Assembly: GCA_027449965.1 (NCBI GenBank)
Contig: DAIDKP010000013.1
Coordinates: 62,001-126,000 of the forward strand
Length of the DNA stretch: 64,000 nucleotides
Direction of reading: 5' to 3'
Source of the DNA: Acidobacteriaceae bacterium
GTDB taxonomy: Bacteria; Acidobacteriota; Terriglobia; Terriglobales; Acidobacteriaceae
Shown: positions 1-10,577 of the stretch, piece by piece
How positions within the stretch are numbered: the stretch's first letter is position 1
How the letters are laid out: each line of letters opens with the position of its first letter
Notes under the pieces: generated by a model
What the model saw: the letters and a program-made list of their open reading frames with translations, nothing else
Told to the model about the DNA's origin: nothing
The model's database searches: none
Program-made: the position numbers and the translations under genes

Positions 1-1007
1 AGGCCGGACTGCCCATGGTCAATCTCCAGGCAAGTTCGGGCGGCAAGCGGCATCGCCTGATCGTGCAGGCATGGGATGGAATGAAACAGCGCGTCGCCGA
101 CACCAAAACGTTCTTCACGTCTCCGGGGCTGGGCAATCGGCTCAAGGTTGCGCTGTATGAACAGCTTCCGTATCACCCGCAGCAGATCAATGCCGGCACG
201 ACGTGGAGTTTCCCGCTGAGCAGCGCCCTGGCGGTGAGCGAGATCCGTGCTGTCGGGCAGCCTACGGTCTACACGCCGCCGCAGAAAAAGAATGCCAAAC
301 CGCCCCGGCACAAGTCGCCCGTTCCGGCTACTGGTACTCTCAGCGCTTCCGCAGACCCCAAACCGCACTGGCTCATTCATGCCGAGTTAGAGACGCCGCT
401 CGATTCGCGATCGGCAAAGGCGGGTGATCCGATCCAGGCGCGTGTGGTCGAGCCGGTCTATGACGGGCAGCGTCACCTTGCCATCCCGCAGGGATCGATG
501 CTGATCGGACGTGTGACGACGAGCAAAGCGGCGCGCTCCTTTGGCCGTAACGGGCATCTTCGCTTCAGTTTTCAGCAGTTGAAGCTGCCTGCGGCTCCGG
601 TGCAACAGGTGCAAGGCTCTGTGACCGGAGCCTTGGCTGGCGGCGGCAAAGCGATGGCAATGGATGCCGAGGGTAACGTCTCCGGCAAGAACAACGGCAG
701 CGTGCTTGCGCCGATCGCTCTGGGACTGCTTGCCGGCCACGCGCTTGATACGGATGGCAATATGACGGCGCAGACCGGCGTTGCCTCGAACGGCTTTGGA
801 GCTATCGGCCGCATCGTCGGATTGACAGCTGGATCCCGTTCGCTCGCTGCGGGCATCGGGTTTTACGCGGTTGGGCTTACCATTACACAAACCTGGCTTC
901 GCGACGGTCACCAGATCGTTTTTCCGCAGGGTACACGGATCGACATTGACACAGCCCCACTGACGGAGCCGATCTTGAAACCGCAGAGCGTGAAGCCGCA
1001 AAGCTAA
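1..1007 (+). CDS. Hypothetical exported/envelope protein, probably truncated at its 5' end by the window edge
   Basis: Open frame continues upstream of the ATG at 15 to the window edge; 330 aa ORF; no family firmly recognised. Confidence 0.55.
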   Translation, partial: AGLPMVNLQASSGGKRHRLIVQAWDGMKQRVADTKTFFTSPGLGNRLKVALYEQLPYHPQQINAGTTWSFPLSSALAVSEIRAVGQPTVYTPPQKKNAKPPRHKSPVPATGTLSASADPKPHWLIHAELETPLDSRSAKAGDPIQARVVEPVYDGQRHLAIPQGSMLIGRVTTSKAARSFGRNGHLRFSFQQLKLPAAPVQQVQGSVTGALAGGGKAMAMDAEGNVSGKNNGSVLAPIALGLLAGHALDTDGNMTAQTGVASNGFGAIGRIVGLTAGSRSLAAGIGFYAVGLTITQTWLRDGHQIVFPQGTRIDIDTAPLTEPILKPQSVKPQS

Positions 1008-1016
1008 AGTGGCATT

Positions 1017-2279
1017 TTAGCGTGGTGGCTGTCCGTTCCCGATCGTCGAACGCACCGCCGTCAAGACGCGCTGTTGATATCCGGCCCACGACAACGCACG
1101 CGTCTGCTGCAATGCCGCGTCGCTCATTGACTTCAGCAACTCGCGATCCTGATGCAGTCGAAGCAGCCGTTCGGTAATAGTCTGGGGCGAGCGAATGGGC
1201 ACCAGGAAGCTATCGACGCCATCGCGCAGAATATCTTCTCCGCCGGAGTTTGGCGTAGTAATGACAGGCAGCCCCTGGGAGATCGCTTCGCCCAGCACCA
1301 GCGCCAACCCCTCAAACAGCGACGGGAAGACGAAAACATCGTGCGCACGCATCTCTTTGAGCACCTGCGCGTGCGGCAGCGAGGCAATCCAGCGATATCG
1401 TGCGCAAGCTGCATCGAGGGCCGCGCACTCCTCGGTCGATCTTCGTCCGATCACCGTCAGCGTCACCGCGTCGCCCAGCATCTCGACCGCTTCGAACAGA
1501 TCGGCGATGCCTTTGCGCTGGGAGAGTCCGCCCACAAAGAGCACACGTAGGGGCTGCTCACGCCGCGTGAGCGCGCGCGGGGCAGCCACGGTTGCTGGAA
1601 CGCCGAACGGTGCGACTATCGTTTGTTTCGGCTCGCCCGGAAACTGCTCGAGCGTGCGGCGAACAAAGCTGCTGGGCACGAGTACGATGTCGGCCAGCGC
1701 AAGCTCCTCGTCCTTGCGTGCGCACTTGGCCGGGCTGTCGGTCAGCGCCTGCAGCGTAGCGGCCCACTGTGGACGGCGCTCGGCCTCTTCGACGGCCATG
1801 GCGCGGCTGGCTCGCCAGTAGCCAATGGGAAGATCGTAGATGCAGCGAAGGCCGAGTTGCCTGGCCGAGCGAAACTGCTCCAGCGCACCATCCTCATAGG
1901 CATATACGGCGCGCGCTTCCGGAAACTTTTGTAGCCGCCGCGCCACGAAGCGGTCCAGATCGCGATAGACAGTGTCGATTGAAAACGGCTGCGTTTCGCC
2001 GGCAGTTAGTCCATGCAAACCCATGCGCGGAAGCAGATGGCGCATCATCTCGCGCGCCGGACGCGTTCTCACTTTTTCTGCAGGAATCTGTACGCGCGCA
2101 CGACGCTCGAGTGTCCTACGCAGCGGACCGGGAACCAGTCGCGCAAGGGGCGCATCCGCGCGCCAGTGAATGCAGGTGTAGAAGGCGGAGAGCAACAGGT
2201 GCTCGTCCAGTGCAGCGGCCACCGCAGCCACGTTTGCGTTGCCGGTGGGATGGCTGAGCAGGACCACCGCTACTCCCAC
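1017..2279 (-). CDS. Glycosyltransferase family 4 (GT-B fold)
   Basis: 420 aa; [17 protein letters not shown] and [34 protein letters not shown] motifs typical of GT4; GTG start overlapping the guaA stop. Confidence 0.85.
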   Translation of the reverse strand: MGVAVVLLSHPTGNANVAAVAAALDEHLLLSAFYTCIHWRADAPLARLVPGPLRRTLERRARVQIPAEKVRTRPAREMMRHLLPRMGLHGLTAGETQPFSIDTVYRDLDRFVARRLQKFPEARAVYAYEDGALEQFRSARQLGLRCIYDLPIGYWRASRAMAVEEAERRPQWAATLQALTDSPAKCARKDEELALADIVLVPSSFVRRTLEQFPGEPKQTIVAPFGVPATVAAPRALTRREQPLRVLFVGGLSQRKGIADLFEAVEMLGDAVTLTVIGRRSTEECAALDAACARYRWIASLPHAQVLKEMRAHDVFVFPSLFEGLALVLGEAISQGLPVITTPNSGGEDILRDGVDSFLVPIRSPQTITERLLRLHQDRELLKSMSDAALQQTRALSWAGYQQRVLTAVRSTIGNGQPPR

Positions 2280-3820
2280 TCGATGGTGCCGGGCGGCTTT
2301 GAGGTGATGTCATAGACGACGCGGTTGATGCCGCGCACCTCATTGACGATGCGGTTGGAGATGCGCTTCAGCAGTTCGTGCGGCAGGGGCGTCCAGTCGG
2401 CGGTCATGCCGTCTTCGGAGTGTACGGCGCGGACGGCACAGGTGTAAGCGTAGGTGCGCTGGTCACCCATGACGCCGACGCTGCGGACCGGTAGCAAGAC
2501 AGCAAAACTTTGCCAAATCTGCGAGTACAACCCTGCGGCCTTGATCTCTGCGACGACGATTTCGTCGGCGTTCTGGAGGATCTCAACACGCTCGGCTGTC
2601 ACCTCGCCGACGATGCGCACCGCCAGTCCGGGGCCAGGGAATGGCTGACGACCGAGGATGTCTTCCGGCATGCCCAGATCACGGCCAATGCGTCGCACTT
2701 CGTCCTTGAAGAGGTCGCGCAGCGGCTCGATCAGCTTCATCTTCATCCGCTCCGGCAGGCCGCCCACGTTGTGGTGGCTTTTGATCGTCTGCGAGGGTCC
2801 GCGCACGCTGGACGACTCGATGACGTCGGGATAAAGCGTACCCTGGACGAGCCAGTCGATGGAGCCGGACTGAGTGGCGATGCGCTCGGCCTCGGCGTCA
2901 AAGACGGCGATGAATTCGCGCCCGATGATCTTGCGCTTGGTTTCAGGATCGGTGACCGTGGCCAGCTCGCTGAGGAAGCGGGTGGACGCATCGACGGGAA
3001 CAAGATTCAGTCCCAGTTTTTCACGCAGATTTTTCGTCACCTGTTCGAATTCGTTTTTGCGCAGAACGCCGTTGTTGACAAAGACGCAGGTAAGCTGCGC
3101 GCCGATAGCCCGGTGGACCAGCACGGCGGCCACGGACGAATCCACGCCGCCCGAGAGTGCGCACAGTACATGTCCGCTGCCTACTTTTTCGCGAATGGAA
3201 GCGACGGTCGATTCGATAAAGCGGGCCGGGGTCCAGTCGGCCTGCGCGCCGCAGATGCCAAAGACGAAGTTGCGCAGAAGCTGCCCGCCGAGCGGTGTGT
3301 GATGCACCTCTGGATGGAACTGCACGGCCCAGATGCGCCGCTCGTCGTCGGCAATGCCGGCGAGGGCATTCGAGGTCTGGGCGATGAGGCGAAAGCCCTG
3401 CGGCAACTGCTGCGCTTCGTCGCCGTGGCTCATCCACGCTTCGATGGAAGCGGGTAATCCGGCAAAGATGGCCGCATTGGCATCGAGAATCGAGACTTCT
3501 GCGTGACCGTACTCCCGCCGCGCTGCCGGGGCGACACGCCCGCCCAGGTGATGGACGATGAATTGCAGGCCATAGCAGATGCCGAGGACCGGCACGCCGA
3601 GCGCGAGCATCGCTGCGTCAGCGGCAGGTGCGTCGGCGTCATAGACGGACGATGGCCCGCCGGAGAGGATCAGGCCGATGGGTGCATGAGCGCGAATCTC
3701 CGCCAGCGAAGCGGTGCATGGCAGGACGACGGAAAAGACGTTCTGCTCGCGAATGCGACGGGCAATCAGTTGGGTATACTGGGACCCGAAGTCGAGGATG
3801 ACAATAGTTTGTGCAGACAC
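2270..3820 (-). CDS. guaA: GMP synthase (glutamine-hydrolysing)
   Basis: N-terminal class I amidotransferase ([28 protein letters not shown]), [12 protein letters not shown]-loop, C-term [13 protein letters not shown]; likely GTG start at 3820 ([11 protein letters not shown]), not the longer 600 aa ORF. Confidence 0.95.
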   Translation of the reverse strand: MSAQTIVILDFGSQYTQLIARRIREQNVFSVVLPCTASLAEIRAHAPIGLILSGGPSSVYDADAPAADAAMLALGVPVLGICYGLQFIVHHLGGRVAPAARREYGHAEVSILDANAAIFAGLPASIEAWMSHGDEAQQLPQGFRLIAQTSNALAGIADDERRIWAVQFHPEVHHTPLGGQLLRNFVFGICGAQADWTPARFIESTVASIREKVGSGHVLCALSGGVDSSVAAVLVHRAIGAQLTCVFVNNGVLRKNEFEQVTKNLREKLGLNLVPVDASTRFLSELATVTDPETKRKIIGREFIAVFDAEAERIATQSGSIDWLVQGTLYPDVIESSSVRGPSQTIKSHHNVGGLPERMKMKLIEPLRDLFKDEVRRIGRDLGMPEDILGRQPFPGPGLAVRIVGEVTAERVEILQNADEIVVAEIKAAGLYSQIWQSFAVLLPVRSVGVMGDQRTYAYTCAVRAVHSEDGMTADWTPLPHELLKRISNRIVNEVRGINRVVYDITSKPPGTIEWE

Positions 3821-3917
3821 ACTTCCAGTGTGGCACGAAGCATGGGGCAGGGCGCAAGTGCGCCCGGGCAGCGTGGATCGATCAGGAAAACCGAGTGGAC
3901 GGAGGAGGGAATTTCGG

Positions 3918-5069
3918 ATGAGAGTTTGCGTGAGGATCTCCGGAGCGTTTCTGCTGGCAGGGCTGGGGATGGTGGCGTGGCTTGCCGCCGAGCCGTGTGC
4001 GGCAGCGCAGGCGAAGAAAGCCGTCGCCGAGCACGTCGAAGTAGGCACACTGGACCACGCCTCGTTTCGCATCGATATACCGACGCAGTGGAACGGTACG
4101 CTGATTGTTTACTACCACGGATATTCGGAGACGCCGGTCACCTTTGACGCATCGCGACCGAACGAAATTGGCTCCGGATTTGCACGGAAGGGATTTGCCG
4201 TCGTCCAGTCTGGCTACTCGGTCAACGGATTTGCTGTGGAGCAGGCGATGAGCGAGACTGAAGACCTGCGCCGGTACTTCATTGCGCACTATGGCCAGCC
4301 GCGAGAGACGTATGTGACCGGCCACTCGATGGGCGGCGAACTCACGATGGCCACCATCGAAAGCTATCCCGGCCGCTACAACGGCGCGCTGGCGCTCTGC
4401 GGCCTGCTGGAGCCGAGCACATGGGCGATTGAGCACGGCGGAGCCATGCTTGCCGCATTCAATTTCTACTATCCTGGGCTGATGCCTGGGCCGGAACACA
4501 TTCCCGCATCGGTCGATCTTGGGCCGGCGCTGGTGAAGAAGATGTTGCCGCATCTGCATGACAACCCCACGGGCTACGCGGAGATGAAAGCGCTGGGGCA
4601 CTTCAAGACGGATGAGGACATGGCGGGCGTGCTTGCGTTTCTGGCTTTCATCGAGCGTGACTTTGAGCAGAAGCTGGGCGCGCCGGTGCTGAACAATGCC
4701 AACTTCATCTACTTCGGCGGACCCGACGACAACGCGCTCAACGCGGGCGTGCATCGCTACACGGCCTCGAACGCGGTGCTTGATTACCTGAAGACCTGGT
4801 ACACGCCGACCGGAGTGCTGGACCGCCCGATGCTCGCTGTCCACACGACCTATGATCCGATCATTCCGCCGGACACGGTAAGCCAGTATGCGGACCAGGT
4901 GCAGCGCATGGGCAGCAGCCGATTCTTTGTGCAGCAGTTTGTCGAGGCCGACGGACATTGCAACATCAACGGCAAGCAGACGATGATTGCCTTCGACGAG
5001 CTGTTGACGTGGGTACATTCGGGGCATCGACCTGCGCCGGGCCTGGTGCCGGCAGCTTCAGTCCAATAG
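3918..5069 (+). CDS. Secreted alpha/beta hydrolase
   Basis: Signal peptide [33 protein letters not shown] nucleophile elbow; start chosen at 3918. Confidence 0.75.
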   Translation: MRVCVRISGAFLLAGLGMVAWLAAEPCAAAQAKKAVAEHVEVGTLDHASFRIDIPTQWNGTLIVYYHGYSETPVTFDASRPNEIGSGFARKGFAVVQSGYSVNGFAVEQAMSETEDLRRYFIAHYGQPRETYVTGHSMGGELTMATIESYPGRYNGALALCGLLEPSTWAIEHGGAMLAAFNFYYPGLMPGPEHIPASVDLGPALVKKMLPHLHDNPTGYAEMKALGHFKTDEDMAGVLAFLAFIERDFEQKLGAPVLNNANFIYFGGPDDNALNAGVHRYTASNAVLDYLKTWYTPTGVLDRPMLAVHTTYDPIIPPDTVSQYADQVQRMGSSRFFVQQFVEADGHCNINGKQTMIAFDELLTWVHSGHRPAPGLVPAASVQ

Positions 5070-5161
5070 TCCGAATCGAGACAGTGTGCAGCGGGGCAGC
5101 ATGGAGCCGTGGACATAGCTGTTAGGGTTTTGCCGCGGCAAATGCGGGAGCCGGTGCGAGA

Positions 5162-7459
5162 TCAGAAGTGGAAGCGGTAACGCAGCTCGCCGTAGATCAT
5201 GCGTGGATCGTTGAAATGAAATCCGCCGACGGTGATGGAGTTGTCGAGCAGGACGCGATGATTGGTGACATTGACGATGGTGGCTGAAGCGCGCCATTGT
5301 TGTCCGAAGCTTTTACCCCCGGAGATGTCAAAGGTGGTGTGAGCTGGAAGATAGTTGGCGTTGTATGGGCCTTCGTTCGCTCCGGCCAGTCCATTGTGGA
5401 GTCCTGAGCCGTAGTAGACATTAGATGAGAACCAGGAGCGAAGCGGCAACTGAAGCGTGAAGCCGGTGTTGAGGGTATCGCGTTGGTCGTGGTCGACAGG
5501 GACATAGGCAGGCCCGATGTTGCAAGAGGGATCGGTGGGAATGGAGCAGGCGAATCCACCGATGATTGCTCCGCGTTCCTCGGCAATCTGGTTGGAGTAG
5601 GTGAGATAAAACTGACCGCGGCGTGCGACCTGGGGTGAGTGAAGGGTCATCTCCCAGCCGCGAATGAGTGCGCCATCGACGGCGATGGGAAAGTAGAGAT
5701 TGGACTCGCCGACGTTGGAGTGGTCGAGGAAGTTGTTGACGCGGGTTTGGAAGTTGTCGATGTCGAGCAGCCATCCGCGCTCGGGAATCTGGATGCCGAA
5801 CTGATGCTCTTCATCGCGCTCGGAGGGCAGTGGGACAAAGGTGTTTTCGCCGCTTTGGTGCGTGACGTAATCGAGTAGCCCGGTCGACACGGTCTCGACG
5901 GGCGCGGGCTGAAAGTAGTGACCGTAAAAGCCACGGAGCACCCAGTTGAGGCGAGGAATCCTGGCGGTCGCGCCGATGCGCGGATAGTTTGCTTCTTCAT
6001 TGAGCTGACTGCGAAAGATGGAGAAGCGCATGCCGCCGAGCAGGGTGATCCACTGGTTCACACGCCAGTGGTCTTCCAGATAGAACTCGACCAGTCCGGC
6101 ACTCGTGGCAGAGGTTTGATTGGGCACACTGGCGGAGGCCCCATCGTTGATCTGCAAGCCGAAGAGATCGTTCTCGGCCTGATAGAAGCTGTACATTCCG
6201 CCGGATAGACTATTCTGCGGGAACTCGGCGTGAACGTCGGCCTGCATACCGGCGTAGTTGGAGCGCTGATGCCAGGTGGTGGCGACGGGCACGTCCGTGG
6301 GCAGGGAGTTGTAGTTGGCAGTGTTGAAGTGATAGAACGGCGCCACTTGCCAGGTGAGCTTTGGGCTTACGGTGTGAACCCAGTTGGAGATCAGAAAAGC
6401 ATCCTGCTCCTTTTGCGCGTCCCGGAGTCCATAGGAGGCGTAGTAGCCGGAGGCAGTCTCGTAGTCTGTCGTGCTGGGATCGTATGGAATGTCGAAATAG
6501 TCCTGCCGGTACTGGCCGACAAATCGGAGTTGATCCGCTTCTGTCTGATTGCGAATGACGGACGCGAAAAGGCTCTGGGAGTTGGTGCTGTCATGGTAGA
6601 TGGCAGTCACGGGTGTTTGCAGTCCGTAGTTGGCGCGAGAGCCGGTCAGGCTGGTGTACCAGGCAGTCTGACGGGTGTGATTGCCCAGCGAGAGCTGCAT
6701 CTCGCCTTCGCCGAGGTTGCCGCCGATAACGCGCAAATCTCCCTGGCGGTCCCGCTCGAATCCATTTCTCGGTAGCACGTCAAAGACGCCGTATGTTCTG
6801 TCGCCCAGCTCGGCCGAGTAGCTGCCACGGTCCACTTCGAGTTGCTCGATATCGCCGGGATCGATCTGCGGCCCGACGTTGGATGCAATCTTGGTGTTGG
6901 GTATGGCTACGCCATCCAGCATCCACGTGGTCTGGTGGCCGCCACGGATGTGAAGCATGTCGTGCGCCATCAGAGCGCCGGGCACATAATCAGTAATCAT
7001 GGCCACGCCGAGTGTACGGTCAGCACCGGGCGTCTCGGCAATCTGTTCGCGGTTGACGGTAGTTGTGGGAGTGACGGTGTCTGGCTCGGTTGCGGTGGCT
7101 GTGACGGTTTGCTGAACAGTGCCAAGGCTGAGAGGAAAGTGAAGCACGGCGCGCACGCCGGCCTCAATGGTGACGGTGGTGTGGAGCGGCGCAAAACCAG
7201 GCGAAGCGATCGAGACGCGATAGATGCCGATGGGCACATTGGCCAGATCGAATTCGCCAAGGCGATTGGTGGTTCTTTGAAAGCTCAGCTCTGAGCTGAC
7301 AGCATGCAGCTGAACGCGCGCACCGGCAACCGGAAAATGCTGAGGATCATGGACGATGCCGTGTACTGTAGCCAGATCGTTGGCCAAGGCAGGCCTGACT
7401 CCCAGCATCCCCCCAAGCCACAACACAGATAGCATGATCGCTACGCACCGCTTGTGCAT
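5162..7459 (-). CDS. TonB-dependent receptor with N-terminal carboxypeptidase-regulatory-like domain
   Basis: Signal peptide at MHKRCVAIMLSVLW; VHGIVHDPQHFPVAGARVQL regulatory domain; plug region IRGGHQTTWMLDGVAIPN; C-terminal beta-barrel ending in YRFHF. Confidence 0.88.
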   Translation of the reverse strand: MHKRCVAIMLSVLWLGGMLGVRPALANDLATVHGIVHDPQHFPVAGARVQLHAVSSELSFQRTTNRLGEFDLANVPIGIYRVSIASPGFAPLHTTVTIEAGVRAVLHFPLSLGTVQQTVTATATEPDTVTPTTTVNREQIAETPGADRTLGVAMITDYVPGALMAHDMLHIRGGHQTTWMLDGVAIPNTKIASNVGPQIDPGDIEQLEVDRGSYSAELGDRTYGVFDVLPRNGFERDRQGDLRVIGGNLGEGEMQLSLGNHTRQTAWYTSLTGSRANYGLQTPVTAIYHDSTNSQSLFASVIRNQTEADQLRFVGQYRQDYFDIPYDPSTTDYETASGYYASYGLRDAQKEQDAFLISNWVHTVSPKLTWQVAPFYHFNTANYNSLPTDVPVATTWHQRSNYAGMQADVHAEFPQNSLSGGMYSFYQAENDLFGLQINDGASASVPNQTSATSAGLVEFYLEDHWRVNQWITLLGGMRFSIFRSQLNEEANYPRIGATARIPRLNWVLRGFYGHYFQPAPVETVSTGLLDYVTHQSGENTFVPLPSERDEEHQFGIQIPERGWLLDIDNFQTRVNNFLDHSNVGESNLYFPIAVDGALIRGWEMTLHSPQVARRGQFYLTYSNQIAEERGAIIGGFACSIPTDPSCNIGPAYVPVDHDQRDTLNTGFTLQLPLRSWFSSNVYYGSGLHNGLAGANEGPYNANYLPAHTTFDISGGKSFGQQWRASATIVNVTNHRVLLDNSITVGGFHFNDPRMIYGELRYRFHF

Positions 7460-7499
7460 TTTCGTTCCTCTTCCTACTGTTTTCAAAGGAGTATTCGCG

Positions 7500-7620
7500 C
7501 ATCGGACGCACCGGTGCGCATGGTTGCTTTCTGCGCCGGAACCTGTAATGGAGTCACAGCGGCAGAGGCAGGCCGGGGAATGCACCCATGCGAGGTGTGC
7601 CGGTCCGCTATCGCTGGCTG
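7500..7620 (-). promoter_or_regulatory. Possible cobalamin-riboswitch-like leader upstream of the TonB receptor
   Basis: Minus-strand text GGTGCATTCCCCGGCCTGCCTCTGCCGCTGTGAC resembles the conserved GGUG..A..CC....CUG.CCCCGC.ACUGU.A core; eyeballed only. Confidence 0.25.
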
Positions 7621-7698
7621 AAGGGCCGACCAGGACGAAGGAAAGCAGGCTATGCCGCAATGGAATCCTGATCCGGAGGAGGGCTTTCGCGCAGTGAC

Positions 7699-8139
7699 TT
7701 ATGCTTGTGCGCGATTCTCAGGTGGACCGCGGTCGCACCACAGCTTGCGCGAGAGGGATTGGATGTCGCATCGAACGAGGCGGCTTAGCCTGGCTTCGCA
7801 CCGAATTGGTGTCCAAAGGGGAGATTCATCGGGCATCCACGCGGTTGCCGATGTTGCGGCCCGGGGCGAATCCGGTTGGCAGTTGCACACGGCATGGACG
7901 CCGGGTTGGTGAGGATCTGCCGCCATGAGCGCTCGCAACTGTGCGTTGCTAGTGCCGGTACCGTCCATCATCGGGCAGTGATGCCTGCCATGTCGTTGGC
8001 AACAGCTCGGCAAACTTGAATCTGATGACGCTCCGAAGCTCCAGGTGGCTGCAACGGCTCCCCATGCGAGGATATCGGTTCCTGTGGCCAGCAGCAAAGC
8101 CAGTACAAGAGCCATTCCGGCCTGTTTCCATTTCCGCAT
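7699..8139 (-). CDS. Small exported Cys/His-rich protein of unknown function (possible metal-related)
   Basis: 146 aa; signal peptide MRKWKQAGMALVLALLLATG; motif CCQRHGRHHCPMM; same strand and upstream of the TonB receptor. Confidence 0.55.
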   Translation of the reverse strand: MRKWKQAGMALVLALLLATGTDILAWGAVAATWSFGASSDSSLPSCCQRHGRHHCPMMDGTGTSNAQLRALMAADPHQPGVHAVCNCQPDSPRAATSATAWMPDESPLWTPIRCEARLSRLVRCDIQSLSRKLWCDRGPPENRAQA

Positions 8140-8337
8140 CTGCTTACAGTGTTACATCCAATGAGTGGCAGATACAACCGCAGCGTGGATACTCTGACGG
8201 TTTGGTTCACACGATGAAGATTCGGATGGCTGCGTTGTCTCCGCGCGATTTTGCAGGGTGAGCGAGTGCCGCGAAACTGTGCGGATTCCGTGTGCATTTA
8301 TGATGGAAGGAATCCATTTTCGATAAGGAATTTTCCA

Positions 8338-9618
8338 GTGGCCAAAGCAACGCCCGCCCCTCTTTCTCCGGCTTCTCCCCTTCGAATCGGCCTGATCGGT
8401 TTCGGTACGGTCGGCAGCGCGGTGGCGCGGATTCTGACCGAGTCTGCACCGAGTGGACTGGAGTTGACGATGATCGCGAATCGGGGCGTGGCTCGCAAGC
8501 GCGTGGAGTGGGTTTCTTCGACTGTGCATTGGACGGAAGATGTGGACGAAGTGCTGACGCCGAATGCTCCTGTGGACCTGGTGGTGGAACTGGTGGGCGG
8601 GCTGGAACCGGCCGGGGAGTGGGTGAGGCGCGCGTTGACCGCAGGCAAAAGCGTGGTGACAGCGAATAAAAAGCTGATCGCATTTCACGGGCCGGAACTG
8701 GAAGCACTGGCGCGGGAACATAGCTGCCAGTTACTGTTTGGTGCTGCGGTGGCGGGTGGAATTCCGGTGATTCCGGGCATTGAACATGGCCTGTCCGGTG
8801 ACCGGATCACCCGGGTCGAGGGGATTCTGAACGGGACTTGCAACTTTATTCTTTCGGCGATGGAGTCTGGCGCGGAGTATGCGACGGTGCTGGCCGACGC
8901 GCAGCGTCGCGGCTATGCCGAGGCCGATCCGTCAGAGGATGTGTGTGGATGGGATGCACGGGCCAAGCTGGCGATTCTGATGCGGCTGGCGATGCGCATC
9001 CATGTGGCTCCAGAGACGATTGATGCGCGGCCGATTACCGCAGTCTCCGCCGTGGATTTTTCCTATGCCGCTGAGCTGAATTGCACGATTCGACAGATTG
9101 CGCGCGCCGAGCAGACTGCGGTGGGAGTGGCAGCCGTGGTGGGGCCGATGCTGGTGCCGCGCCGCTCGCCGCTGGCCTGGTCCACAGGAACCGAAAACAT
9201 GGTGGTCACAACGGGCGCCTATGGTGGGGAAGTGGTCTTTTCCGGGCATGGCGCGGGCGGGCATCCGACAGCCGTGGCTGTGTTGAGCGACCTGGCAAAT
9301 CTGGCGCACGGACTGGGGCGGGCACCGGTTGCCTTCCGCGCAGAGCAGGTGAGTGTGGAGCCGGAGGTACCGCACTATATTCGATTTCTGGTTCGGGATC
9401 GGCCGGGGATTGTGGCGGCGATTGCGCAGGCGCTTGCTGCTGAAGGGATCAACCTGAACGCGATTCTGCAAAAGCCGGGCTGTTGCGCAGAGAGTCTGCC
9501 ATTTGTGGTGACGGTGGAGCCGTGTCGCGCCGGGCTGCTGCGCCGCGCATTGGAGGCGATTGCGCAGATGGATTTTCTGCTGGAGCCTCCGCTGGAGATG
9601 CAGATTGTGGAGAAGTAG
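8338..9618 (+). CDS. hom: Homoserine dehydrogenase with C-terminal ACT domain
   Basis: IGLIGFGTVGSAVARIL, VVELVGGLEPAGEWV, NGTCNFILSAME; C-terminal ACT RFLVRDRPGIVAAIAQALAAEGINL; probable GTG start. Confidence 0.93.
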   Translation: MAKATPAPLSPASPLRIGLIGFGTVGSAVARILTESAPSGLELTMIANRGVARKRVEWVSSTVHWTEDVDEVLTPNAPVDLVVELVGGLEPAGEWVRRALTAGKSVVTANKKLIAFHGPELEALAREHSCQLLFGAAVAGGIPVIPGIEHGLSGDRITRVEGILNGTCNFILSAMESGAEYATVLADAQRRGYAEADPSEDVCGWDARAKLAILMRLAMRIHVAPETIDARPITAVSAVDFSYAAELNCTIRQIARAEQTAVGVAAVVGPMLVPRRSPLAWSTGTENMVVTTGAYGGEVVFSGHGAGGHPTAVAVLSDLANLAHGLGRAPVAFRAEQVSVEPEVPHYIRFLVRDRPGIVAAIAQALAAEGINLNAILQKPGCCAESLPFVVTVEPCRAGLLRRALEAIAQMDFLLEPPLEMQIVEK

Positions 9619-9645
9619 CTGGGTGGCATTCCAGGGAGCCGATGG

Positions 9646-9695
9646 CAGGCAAAGAAGAGGGTCCGGGGTTAAACCCGGACCCTCTTGTTTGCCTG
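9646..9695. terminator. Bidirectional intrinsic terminator between convergent hom and rplT
   Basis: 22-bp inverted repeat with one mismatch: caggcaaagaagagggtccggg / gttaaa loop / cccggaccctcttgtttgcctg. Confidence 0.8.
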
Positions 9696-9716
9696 CGGAG
9701 CCTGCTGCTGTGGAGA

Positions 9717-10085
9717 TTACTTTGCAGGAGCGGCGAGAGCGGCTTTGGCCTGCTCGATGAGGCGAGTGAAGCCGGCGGCGTCCTGCACGGCGATGTCGGC
9801 GAGCATCTTGCGGTCGAGTTCGATACCAGCTTTCTTGAGGCCGTTGATGAGCTGGGAGTAGCTGTAACCATTCTGTTTGGCAGCAGCAGAGATGCGGACG
9901 ATCCAGAGAGAGCGGAACTGGCGCTTCTTCTGGCGGCGACCGATGTAGGCGAACTTCAGTCCGCGCTCGACGGCTTCCTGAGCTGCCTGATAGAGCTTGG
10001 ATTTGGTGAGGAAGTAGCCGCTGGCTCGCTTGAGAATTTTCTTGCGGCGGTCGTGCCGCTTGGTACCGCGTTTGACGCGTGGCAT
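9717..10085 (-). CDS. rplT: 50S ribosomal protein L20
   Basis: [25 protein letters not shown]...; 122 aa. Confidence 0.98.
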   Translation of the reverse strand: MPRVKRGTKRHDRRKKILKRASGYFLTKSKLYQAAQEAVERGLKFAYIGRRQKKRQFRSLWIVRISAAAKQNGYSYSQLINGLKKAGIELDRKMLADIAVQDAAGFTRLIEQAKAALAAPAK

Positions 10086-10197
10086 AGTCGAAGCTCCTTT
10101 TCGTGTTTCGTTGTGCGGCTGGAGGCAGGATGTGCCTTTTCACTCGCTTGTGGTGCCTGAATCGATGGTTTGCGGCATGGGTGAGCCGCAGAGCCGA

Positions 10198-10395
10198 TCA
10201 GGCGTAGGGAATCATACGCGCGACTTTTTCAAAGTCGGCGTCGGAGACCATGAGGGTCTTGCCCAGCTTGGCTTTGGTCTTGGGCAGCTTGGAGGTGAGG
10301 ATGTGGCGCGTCTTGGTCTGGCGGCGCTTGATTTTGCCGCTGCCGGTCTTCGAGAAGCGCTTGGCCGCTCCAGTGTGTGTCTTGAGTTTCGGCAT
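10198..10395 (-). CDS. rpmI: 50S ribosomal protein L35
   Basis: [26 protein letters not shown]...; 65 aa. Confidence 0.98.
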   Translation of the reverse strand: MPKLKTHTGAAKRFSKTGSGKIKRRQTKTRHILTSKLPKTKAKLGKTLMVSDADFEKVARMIPYA

Positions 10396-10577
10396 TTTGT
10401 TCTCTTGTCTCCGGTGAGTTTCGCTGCTCGATGTGTGTCGGCAACAGCGCGCCCGCCCGGGGGATTCCGCAGTGGAAACAGGGACGTCCCTGTAGTCCGG
10501 CGGACTGAGTCAGTATATCGCACCTTGGATTTCTGCGCCACAGGCGACAGTTCGTCGACCTGTGGCACAGTTGGGTG

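Noticed and set aside
3882-5027. 381-aa minus-strand ORF
   Set aside because: Antisense to the secreted alpha/beta hydrolase; no recognisable motifs
8932-10143. 403-aa minus-strand ORF
   Set aside because: Spans antisense of hom and a wrong frame of rplT, crossing the terminator; spurious
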